A stretch of 64,000 nucleotides of DNA from Apostichopus japonicus (lineage: Eukaryota > Echinodermata > Holothuroidea > Aspidochirotida > Stichopodidae). The first letter of the stretch is position 1; every line of letters starts with the position of its first letter. Under the pieces are notes generated by a model. It had not been told where the DNA came from. It made no database searches and saw only the letters and a program-made list of their open reading frames with translations. Below, piece after piece: positions 37,030-47,700 of the stretch. A program made the position numbers and the translations under genes. The DNA lies in contig NC_092564.1 of assembly GCF_037975245.1 (NCBI RefSeq), positions 12,550,484 to 12,614,483 of the forward strand. Reading direction: 5' to 3'.

Positions 37030-37285
37030 GCATTTTAGGAGTATTAGCTCAGTGTTAGAAACTCTGGTGCCTTTCAATCAGAGTTCGAGTCACTCCAAGA
37101 TTAATGTATGTTGTCCAGTTACAGAGTTGTTGACATTTGACAATTCATAATCATGGATGTTAAATATGAATGTAAGAGACTGACTTCGGTCAGCTTGCGG
37201 CTTTGATAAGCCAAATGATGGCTTCTTCTCGAGTTCCTGCTTGCAGGAGGATCTAAAATACATACATACACACATACATTACTAC
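37030..37285 (+). mobile_element. tRNA-derived SINE
   Basis: The left end reads TTAGCTCAGTGTTAGAAAC (A-box-like, as in a tRNA D-arm) and about 40 bases on AGAGTTCGAGTCACTCC (B-box-like, T-arm). A roughly 160-base non-tRNA body follows, ending in a CATA/CACA simple tail at about 37258-37280. This is the layout of a tRNA SINE transcribed by RNA polymerase III. One base missing from the A box and the degenerate acceptor stem argue against a real tRNA gene. Confidence 0.6.
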
Positions 37286-39559
37286 AGCATCACGATATGC
37301 TAGACAGGTTATGTGTAGTAGTCACCTGCAGTGTTGCCAAGCTCAGAGATTTTATCTTTTTAAGTATCTGGTTAGTGTCAGAACGTCATTTTGGAACACT
37401 CCTTAAGCAACATTAACATGCAATGTTAACCATAATTGGAACAAATAATTTTGAAAAGCGTTTGATGAGAGTTTGTCTGTTATATCATCATATAAAACTT
37501 AATAAAAAGGATTGAAATTCATCTTACCTTAAAAGAGCAACTTCACTGATCCCAAATTTTTTAGGTTTTTTTCTTCAAGGATATTTTCCACTAAAATTAA
37601 TTTCAGACTTCAAAGAGGATGACCCTTTAGATTTCACAATCCATCTGCAACAATATTAACTTTCGAGGTAGAACAAAAAAAAACCGGTGCTTACAGTTTT
37701 AGAAGTTTGTTTCCAATTTTAGGGTTGTCCAGTATACTTTCGGGCCAGTACTGTTTATGTGGAATGCATCTGTTCAGCATGATTCAGTTTAATGCCTATG
37801 GTTGATAAGAGTAAAATCTTTTAGATGCATTTCATGTTTGGAATTTTGATTTACATTTCAAATCTTTAATATATTGTGATTGCTTAGTGTATCCAGCACT
37901 AACAGGGTAGAATATCTGAATTATAATGTTATTAGCTGCAAGTTCATATATAATTTTTTTTCTTTTTGCCTTAGTTTAAACTTGTACAAATCACTTCAGT
38001 CGGGAATAGGTTTATTTAATGTTCATTAACATCTAAGTATATTCCACCTTGCACTGATTATATCTGTTATGACCACTTAGGTTGGGAGAGGGAGGTGGGG
38101 GGGGGGGGAGGGTTGGGAAGGAGTGAAGAGTTTAATAATTAACATGCCAACATTTTTCTCTTCCTTCCTTGAAACATTCCTTGTCAATTTGTTAGTGTTT
38201 GTTTAAGCGGTGGTAGTATGTTTTAACCTGTGTTTTATCTTGGTCTATCAACCTTTCCCCGTTGATGCCCTAAGATTTATTTTCATTGTGTGTAACTTCC
38301 AATAAATAATAGTCTTCTTTCGTCACTATGTGTATTTTATTCGGCACCTTTCAATTTCTTTTCTTTTCTGTTTTTTTTTTGTCTATATAATTAATCCGCA
38401 GTTATTTTATAATCATTGTATTATTGATTCATATTATTTTCTGTATTTGGCCGTTGAGGGATTCTCTACGGAAAGATCAGATGCCAATAAGGAAGTTAAT
38501 TTATGTCTTGCCATATACCATTATCACCTGACCCTCACCTGATCTCAATCTAGTTTCATGGAAATATAATGCGATGCAAAGGATTAAAACATTTTAAATG
38601 CCGAATTGATATACATTTTTCTTCAAACTTTCTCATTCTATAAACTTTTCAATAAAGTCCTGCGTAGCTCATTTTCACAATGTAAGCCACTTTCCTTGGA
38701 TTGATAGCAAATCAACATCTGTCTAAACTAGCAGAAAAAGGCCAGTGTTTTTTTTTTCTTCTGGAAAATGGCAGTAAATAGCCTGAGTTTGAAGGCCTGC
38801 TACTCTCAAAATTTTGAAACAGTTGGCCATTGGATTAAAAAACTGTCCTCGCACATCTGACCAAAGCAAACTTATTTTGATGCAAAATTTTCTTATATGC
38901 ATGTTTCATTTTCTTTTTGGATGCAGAATAAGATTGTCGTTGACTGTTGCTAGGGTAACCAAGCAGATTAAACAAATTGTCTCCTCATTTATTCCTAGGT
39001 CGTTAAGTTGAACGTGACAAATTTCTGAATTCATAAAATGATGTGTCAAAAGATAACTCCCCCCCCCCCCACCCCCCGGTTTTTATTTTTTGTTTTTAAT
39101 GTGAGCATGTTGATTTCTAACTCATAACATTTTATTGATCTTCTGACTTGATTCTACATCCTCTTTCTTATGTCAAAGTTCATCCCTTCTTTGGTTTTGT
39201 TGGTTCGTGGGAAAGATTACTATATGTCATAGTTTTAGGGCTATATTCAATAAAATGTGCAAATTTTCATTTCATGTCTCCGTGATTATTGCTGGCTGTC
39301 CAATACGTGGCAGTCGGGCGACCCGTTCTTTTATACACTGATTTTTTCCATTTACTAAGCACATCATACTATTACATGAGCAAAACCATTAATCACAAAG
39401 AAATACATTTCAATTGTGGTTATTATTAAAGGAATTAATGCTTTCCTTGGATGGAAAATGCATTGAAGTTTCGATTACTTCATTGCAATAGACTTCTGCT
39501 TATTCACCAGAAACAGCTATTATAATATAAATGTCCTGATTTCTACCATGAGATACACT

Positions 39560-40130
39560 ATCGTGTTTAAAGATACACTATCGTGTTTAAACGGTTTCCA
39601 GAGTTTGACTGCTGGTGACCCATATGACCTTTGACCTCTACCAAAAGCAATTGAGTTTTCTATTCAATATAACGCATCCGCATGCCACTTATAAATAATC
39701 TCCATGCGCCCTAACTTGAGATATAGTGTTTACAAGGTTTTCAGTGTTTGGTATCTGGTGACCTCAGATTACCTTTAACCTCCACGTTAAACATAAACTC
39801 CTTCTCTATATGATTCATGCACATGCCAAGTATAACAAGATTTCTACAATTTGACCCCTGGTAATGCCAAATGACTTTTGATCTCCACCAAAAGTAATAA
39901 GGGGCTTGAACTCAACGTGTCACAACTACGTACTAAATATAAGATTCGTCCAAGCTTTCCTTCATGAGATATCGTGTTTACATGTTTCAAAATTTGACCT
40001 CTGGTGACCCCAAATGACATTTGACCTCCCAGAAAACAATGATAGGGTTCTTTTACTCAATGTGGTATTCCTACACACCAATTATGAAATTGGTCCAATT
40101 TTCTCTTCTTGAGATATCGTATTTACAAGC
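39560..40130 (+). repeat. Four degenerate 120-145 bp modules with a DR1-like motif
   Basis: Each module contains a version of GAGATATCGTGTTTACA, a TTTGACCTCTGGTGACC-like stretch and TGACCTTTGACCTC. Modules begin near 39580, 39715, 39835 and 39965, with the start of a fifth at 40111. Divergence between them is high, so the array is old. It directly abuts the left inverted arm. Confidence 0.7.
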
Positions 40131-40495
40131 AATGCATCACACTCATCCACCTGTATGACTACAAAGTTTACCAATATCACGAAACCAAAACGCAGGATCA
40201 ATAACATTCTTGACCTGCGAAACTCCTGGTGTGATGAAGTCTTTCCTGGTTCTCCTCACAAATCGTATCCAGAGTTTCCAATACTCTCACTTCATTTTCG
40301 CTTGGAAAAAGTTGCCTCACTTATTTGAAATTTTGAGCAAAGTATATGGCAAGGAATCACAAAGCCAACTGGATTTTTTAAGTCTCCTTACATTGTTAGG
40401 TTCAAATATTAGAAATGAACATTATTTCTCAACAGTTACAGTGGTGCAGTGGTTAGTGCATGGGCGCAGTGGTTAGTGCATCAGTCTTGGATAAT
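40124..40495 (+). repeat. Left arm of inverted repeat flanking the satellite
   Basis: From TTACAAGCAATG to about TGCATCAGTC this segment is the reverse complement of 57631-57995, with scattered substitutions and small indels. Shared landmarks include CGCAGGATCAATAACATTCT, AACTCCTGGTGTGATGAAGT, AAGTCTCCTTACATTGTTAG and TCTCAACAGTTACAG. The inner end has a tRNA-like A-box sequence (CAGTGGTTAGTGCAT) present twice here and once in the right arm. Confidence 0.85.
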
Positions 40496-41385
40496 GGTTG
40501 GGACGCGTGTCTGATACTATCTAAGGGGCGCGACCGTGCGTTCGCGCGTAGCGTACAAGAAATTTTTGGGCAAATATACCTTCCAGATCGCCGGGAATAA
40601 CACTTCCCTGACCCAATGATGCTCCCAAACCTCCTCAAGTTTTAGACCTCATTGCTTAGAAATTTAGTTTGGGGAAATGCATGGGCGTCTGCAGAATAAA
40701 AAAATCAGGGGATAAATGATCCGAGTAGACTTTTGTATTCGATGGGTTTAGGGTCCTCTCCCATAAAACAATGATAGACTGCCGCAAATGCGATTTCCGT
40801 CCTATATTTAACAAATGTGGATAAATATAACAAATGAGAACTAGTGATCATATAAGTTATATCGACTTTATGAATGCTGCTCCTGCATGCTCGTATATTC
40901 ATCTTAGAAAGCTCATACGTCTCACAGTTTGACGAAAGTGTACTATAGTGGAGCAGGTTGTAAGCCGCAGTTTATTCTTACTTCAGAGACATATAATTAG
41001 AAACATCCAAATACTTTTCTTCCAAAATTTTATCTTCTCAAATTATTTCCCGAAATTGACCAAAACTTCAGCTAATTCAACTGAAAGTGGAAACACCGCA
41101 GGACGTGAAGCTAGCTCAAATTGCCAACACACAGTGTGAGTTGTTAACGATTGTTTCATTCGCACTCAGTCCGTTTTGCTGACCACAATTTACCAGTCTC
41201 GTGTATAGATTATGTTTCACATGATTGAATGTGTTAATACTTCAGCGGAACTAACTGCGCCAAAGTTCAATACAGGGGGATTTGAAATGCAGCGTTTGGT
41301 CAAGACAAATTGGTGGGAACACGGTATATCATGTCCCCACCACTGAAAAAGTTGGTGGGGCGCGTCCCGCTTTCCCCACCAGGAT
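40496..41385. other. Repeat-derived filler between left arm and tRNA-like units
   Basis: No gene is recognisable. It includes a CpG-rich patch at about 40525-40555 (GCGTTCGCGCGTAGCG) and a GTGGGGCGCGTCCC patch near 41357, both unlike the AT-rich surroundings and typical of nested transposable-element fragments. The short open frames here match nothing I know. Confidence 0.5.
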
Positions 41386-41775
41386 CTGCACCCATGGGTT
41401 AGTGGTCTGCACCTGAAGAGCAAGACAAACTCAATGTCTAGGGTTCAAACCCCTGTGAAGGCAGTTTCCTTTTTATTTTATTTTACCTCTTTCCTTCCAT
41501 TATGAACCTTTAAATGTTAGAAACAAGCATTATTTCTCAACAGTTACATTGGCGCGGTGGTTTGTTCTCAAGACAAACTCCATGTCTAGGGTTCAAATCC
41601 CAGTGTAGGCATTTGCTTTTGCTGTTCTTAATATCCATTTCCTCCCATTATGAACCTTAAATATTAGAAACAAAGCCTGTACCTGAAAACCAAGACACTC
41701 CTGTTATTTCTCATTATTTCTCAACAGTTACAGTGGTGCAGTGGTTAGTGCTTGTACCTGAAGAGCAAGACTTAT
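41386..41775 (+). mobile_element. Tandem tRNA-like (SINE) units next to satellite
   Basis: Two complete units and one truncated unit with a period near 148 bases. Each has an A-box-like GTGGTTAGTGC or derivative, an AGAGCAAGAC-type anticodon-arm region, and GTCTAGGGTTCAAATCCC (B box, T-arm). A linker containing ATTATGAACCTTTAAATGTT and TTTCTCAACAGTTACA follows. The third unit breaks off in the anticodon-arm region, exactly where the satellite starts. Confidence 0.65.
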
Positions 41776-41780
41776 ACTAC

Positions 41781-44700
41781 TCTTGTCACCTGGAAAGGAA
41801 TCCAAAGGGCGCCACACAACACAGGTACAATTTTAGGAAGAATTAAAAAAGTCGCGATTTTGGCCAAAATCGGACAAAATCATAAGGGTATAGCCTTATG
41901 AAATTGGCCATTTTGGGCCAAAAATGAAAGTTCTCAAATCTCTCCGAGAATACGTAGAAGGGACTCATAGCACCCAGTAGACGCTTTTCTCGGGTCAAAA
42001 GTGGCATTCGACGAAGTTTTTGTCATTTAAATTAGATATGAAATGACGTCAAGATATGGTTATTAAATTTCATTTTTCCACCAAAATATAAGTGTTTATA
42101 CAACTCTTGTCACCTGGAAAGGAATCCAAAGGGCGCCACACAACACAGGTACAATTTTGGGAAGAATTAAAAAAGTCGCGATTTTGGCCAAAATCGGAGA
42201 AAATCATAAGGGTATAGCCTTATGAAATTGGCCATTTTGGGCCAAAAATGAAAGTTCTCAAATCTCTCCGAGAATACGTAGAAGGGACTCATAGCACCCA
42301 GTAGACGCTTCTCTCGGGTCAAAAGTGGCATTCGACGAAGTTTTTGTCATTTAAATTAGATATGAAATGACGTCAAGTTATGGTTATTAAATTTCATTTT
42401 TCCACCAAAATATAAGTGTTTATACAACTCTTGTCACCTGGAAAGGAATCCAAAGGGCGCCACACAACACAGGTACAATTTTGGGAAGAATTAAAAAAGT
42501 CGCGATTTTGGCCAAAATCGGAGAAAATCATAAGGGTATAGCCTTATGAAATTGGCCATTTTGGGCCAAAAATGAAAGTTCTCAAATCTCTCCGAGAATA
42601 CGTAGAAGGGACTCATAGCACCCAGTAGACGCTTCTCTCGGGTCAAAAGTGGCATTCGACGAAGTTTTTGTCATTTAAATTAGATATGAAATGACGTCAA
42701 GTTATGGTTATTAAATTTCATTTTTCCACCAAAATATAAGTGTTTATACAACTCTTGTCACCTGGAAAGGAATCCAAAGGGCGCCACACAACACAGGTAC
42801 AATTTTGGGAAGAATTAAAAAAGTCGCGATTTTGGCCAAAATCGGACAAAATCATAAGGGTATAGCCTTATGAAATTGGCCATTTTGGGCCAAAAATGAA
42901 AGTTCTCAAATCTCTCCGAGAATACGTAGAAGGGACTCATAGCACCCAGTAGACGCTTTTCTCGGGTCAAAAGTGGCATTCGACGAAGTTTTTGTCATTT
43001 AAATTAGATATGAAATGACGTCAAGATATGGTTATTAAATTTCGTTTTTCCACCAAAATATAAGTGTTTATACAACTCTTGTCACCTGGAAAGGAATCCA
43101 AAGGGCGCCACACAACACAGGTACAATTTTGGGAAGAATTAAAAAAGTCGCGATTTTGGCCAAAATCGGAGAAAATCATAAGGGTATAGCCTTATGAAAT
43201 TGGCCATTTTGGGCCAAAAATGAAAGTTCTCAAATCTCTCCGAGAATACGTAGAAGGGACTCATAGCACCCAGTATACGTTTTTCTCGGGTCAAAAGTGG
43301 CATTCGACGAAGTTTTTGTCATTTAAATTAGATATGAAATGACGTCAAGATATGGTTATTAAATTTCGTTTTTCCACCAAAATATAAGTGTTTATACAAC
43401 TCTTGTCACCTGGAAAGGAATCCAAAGGGCGCCACACAACACGGGTACAATTTTGGGAAGAATTAAAAAAGTCGCGATTTTGGCCAAAATCGGAGAAAAT
43501 CATAAGGGTATAGCCTTATGAAATTGGCCATTTTGGGCCAAAAATGAAAGTTCTCAAATCTCTCCGAGAATACGTAGAAGGGACTCATAGCACCCAGTAG
43601 ACGCTTTTCTCGGGTCAAAAGTGGCATTCGACGAAGTTTTTGTCATTTAAATTAGATATGAAATGACGTCAAGATATGGTTATTAAATTTCGTTTTTCCA
43701 CCAAAATATAAGTGTTTATACAACTCTTGTCACCTGGAAAGGAATCCAAAGGGCGCCACACAACACAGGTACAATTTTGGGAAGAATTAAAAAAGTCGCG
43801 ATTTTGGCCAAAATCGGAGAAAATCATAAGGGTATAGCCTTATGAAATTGGCCATTTTGGGCCAAAAATGAAAGTTCTCAAATCTCTCCGAGAATACGTA
43901 GAAGGGACTCATAGCACCCAGTAGACGCTTTTCTCGGGTCAAAAATGGCATTCGACGAAGTTTTTGTCATTTAAATTAGATATGAAATGACGTCAAGATA
44001 TGGTTATTAAATTTCATTTTTCCACCAAAATATAAGTGTTTATACAACTCTTGTCACCTGGAAAGGAATCCAAAGGGCGCCACACAACACAGGTACAATT
44101 TTGGGAAGAATTAAAAAAGTCGCGATTTTGGCCAAAATCGGAGAAAATCATAAGGGTATAGCCTTATGAAATTGGCCATTTTGGGCCAAAAATGAAAGTT
44201 CTCAAATCTCTCCGAGAATACGTAGAAGGGACTCATAGCACCCAGTAGACGTTTTTCTCGGGTCAAAAGTGGCATTCGACAAAGTTTTTGTCATTTAAAT
44301 TAGATATGAAATGACGTCAAGATATGGTTATTAAATTTCATTTTTCCACCAAAATATAAGTGTTTATACAACTCTTGTCACCTGGAAAGGAATCCAAAGG
44401 GCGCCACACAACACAGGTACAATTTTGGGAAGAATTAAAAAAGTCACGATTTTGGCCAAAATCGGAGAAAATCATAAGGGTATAGCCTTATGAAATTGGC
44501 CATTTTGGGCCAAAAATGAAAGTTCTCAAATCTCTCCGAGAATACGTAGAAGGGACTCATAGCACCCAGTAGACGTTTTTCTCGGGTCAAAAGTGGCATT
44601 CGACGAAGTTTTTGTCATTTAAATTAGATATGAAATGACGTCAAGATATGGTTATTAAATTTCATTTTTCCACCAAAATATAAGTGTTTATACAACTCTT

Positions 44701-47700
44701 GTCACCGGGAAAGGAATCCAAAGGGCGCCACACAACACAGGTACAATTTTGGGAAGAATTAAAAAAGTCGCGATTTTGGCCAAAATCGGAGAAAATCATA
44801 AGGGTATAGCCTTATGAAATTGGCCATTTTGGGCCAAAAATGAAAGTTCTCAAATCTCTCCGAGAATACGTAGAAGGGACTCATAGCACCCAGTAGACGC
44901 TTTTCTCGGGTCAAAAATGGCATTCGACGAAGTTTTTGTCATTTAAATTAGATATGAAATGACGTCAAGATATGGTTATTAAATTTCGTTTTTCCACCAA
45001 AATATAAGTGTTTATACAACTCTTGTCACCTGGAAAGGAATCCAAAGGGCGCCACACAACACAGGTACAATTTTGGGAAGAATTAAAAAAGTCGCGATTT
45101 TGGCCAATATCGGAGAAAATCATAAGGGTATAGCCTTATGAAATTGGCCATTTTGGGCCAAAAATGAAAGTTCTCAAATCTCTCCGAGAATACGTAGAAG
45201 GGACTCATAGCACCCAGTAGACGTTTTTCTCGGGTCAAAAATGGCATTCGACGAAGTTTTTGTCATTTAAATTAGATATGAAATGACGTCAAGATATGGT
45301 TATTAAATTTCGTTTTTCCACCAAAATATAAGTGTTTATACAACTCTTGTCACCTGGAAAGGAATCCAAAGGGCGCCACACAACACAGGTACAATTTTGG
45401 GAAGAATTAAAAAAGTCGCGATTTTGGCCAAAATCGGAGAAAATCATAAGGGTATAGCCTTATGAAATTGGCCATTTTGGGCCAAAAATGAAAGTTCTCA
45501 AATCTCTCCGAGAATACGTAGAAGGGACTCATAGCACCCAGTAGACGCTTCTCTCGGGTCAAAAATGGCATTCGACGAAGTTTTTGTCATTTAAATTAGA
45601 TATGAAATGACGTCAAGATATGGTTATTAAATTTCGTTTTTCCACCAAAATATAAGTGTTTATACAACTCTTGTCACCTGGAAAGGAATCCAAAGGGCGC
45701 CACACAACACAGGTACAATTTTGGGAAGAATTAAAAAAGTCGCGATTTTGGCCAAAATCGGAGAAAATCATAAGGGTATAGCCTTATGAAATTGGCCATT
45801 TTGGGCCAAAAATGAAAGTTCTCAAATCTCTCCGAGAATACGTAGAAGGGACTCATAGCACCCAGTAGACGCTTCTCTCGGGTCAAAAGTGGCATTCGAC
45901 GAAGTTTTTGTCATTTAAATTAGATATGAAATGACGTCAAGTTATGGTTATTAAATTTCATTTTTCCACCAAAATATAAGTGTTTATACAACTCTTGTCA
46001 CCTGGAAAGGAATCTAAAGGGCGCCACACAACACAGGTACAATTTTGGGAAGAATTAAAAAAGTCACGATTTTGGCCAAAATCGGACAAAATCATAAGGG
46101 TATAGCCTTATGAAATTGGCCATTTTGGGCCAAAAATGAAAGTTCTCAAATCTCTCCGAGAATACGTAGAAGGGACTCATAGCACCCAGTAGACGCTTTT
46201 CTCGGGTCAAAAGTGGCATTCGACGAAGTTTTTGTCATTTAAATTAGATATGAAATGACGTCAAGATATGGTTATTAAATTTCATTTTTCCACCAAAATA
46301 TAAGTGTTTATACAACTCTTGTCACGTGGAAAGGAATCCAAAGGGCGCCACACAACACAGGTACAATTTTGGGAAGAATTAAAAAAGTCGCGATTTTGGC
46401 CAAAATCGGAGAAAATCATAAGGGTATAGCCTTATGAAATTGGCCATTTTGGGCCAAAAATGAAAGTTCTCAAATCTCTCCGAGAATACGTAGAAGGGAC
46501 TCATAGCACCCAGTAGACGTTTTTCTCGGGTCAAAAGTGGCATTCGACGAAGTTTTTGTCATTTAAATTAGATATGAAATGACGTCAAGATATGGTTATT
46601 AAATTTCGTTTTTCCACCAAAATATAAGTGTTTATACAACTCTTGTCACGTGGAAAGGAATCCAAAGGGCGCCACACAACACGGGTACAATTTTGGGAAG
46701 AATTAAAAAAGTCGCGATTTTGGCCAAAATCGGAGAAAATCATAAGGGTATAGCCTTATGAAATTGGCCATTTTGGGCCAAAAATGAAAGTTCTCAAATC
46801 TCCCCGAGAATACGTAGAAGGGACTCATAGCACCCAGTAGACGCTTTTCTCGGGTCAAAAGTGGCATTCGACGAAGTTTTTGTCATTTAAATTAGATATG
46901 AAATGACGTCAAGATATGGTTATTAAATTTCATTTTTCCACCAAAATATAAGTGTTTATACAACTCTTGTCACCTGGAAAGGAATCCAAAGGGCGCCACA
47001 CAACACAGGTACAATTTTGGGAAGAATTAAAAAAGTCGCGATTTTGGCCAATATCGGAGAAAATCATAAGGGTATAGCCTTATGAAATTGGCCATTTTGG
47101 GCCAAAAATGAAAGTTCTCAAATCTCTCCGAGAATACGTAGAAGGGACTCATAGCACCCAGTAGACGTTTTTCTCGGGTCAAAAATGGCATTCGACGAAG
47201 TTTTTGTCATTTAAATTAGATATGAAATGACGTCAAGATATGGTTATTAAATTTCGTTTTTCCACCAAAATATAAGTGTTTATACAACTCTTGTCACCTG
47301 GAAAGGAATCCAAAGGGCGCCACACAACACAGGTACAATTTTGGGAAGAATTAAAAAAGTCGCGATTTTGGCCAAAATCGGAGAAAATCATAAGGGTATA
47401 GCCTTATGAAATTGGCCATTTTGGGCCAAAAATGAAAGTTCTCAAATCTCTCCGAGAATACGTAGAAGGGACTCATAGCACCCAGTAGACGCTTCTCTCG
47501 GGTCAAAAATGGCATTCGACGAAGTTTTTGTCATTTAAATTAGATATGAAATGACGTCAAGATATGGTTATTAAATTTCGTTTTTCCACCAAAATATAAG
47601 TGTTTATACAACTCTTGTCACCTGGAAAGGAATCCAAAGGGCGCCACACAACACAGGTACAATTTTGGGAAGAATTAAAAAAGTCGCGATTTTGGCCAAA

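Larger units (their letters stand above)
33563..39540. other. LMAN1 3' UTR and gene-poor downstream flank
   Basis: About 6 kb of AT-rich DNA without a recognisable coding region. Several AATAAA hexamers occur (33875, about 35868, about 38300, about 39248), so the 3' end of LMAN1 is uncertain. Simple repeats include a run of T at 34071-34087, a TA/TACA array at 35608-35695, and G-rich tracts near 36196, 36380 and 38095. Confidence 0.6.

Noticed and set aside
37030-37105. Functional tRNA gene
   Set aside because: The A and B boxes are recognisable but the acceptor stem does not pair and the D-arm is one base short. A longer body and simple-repeat tail follow, as in a SINE.
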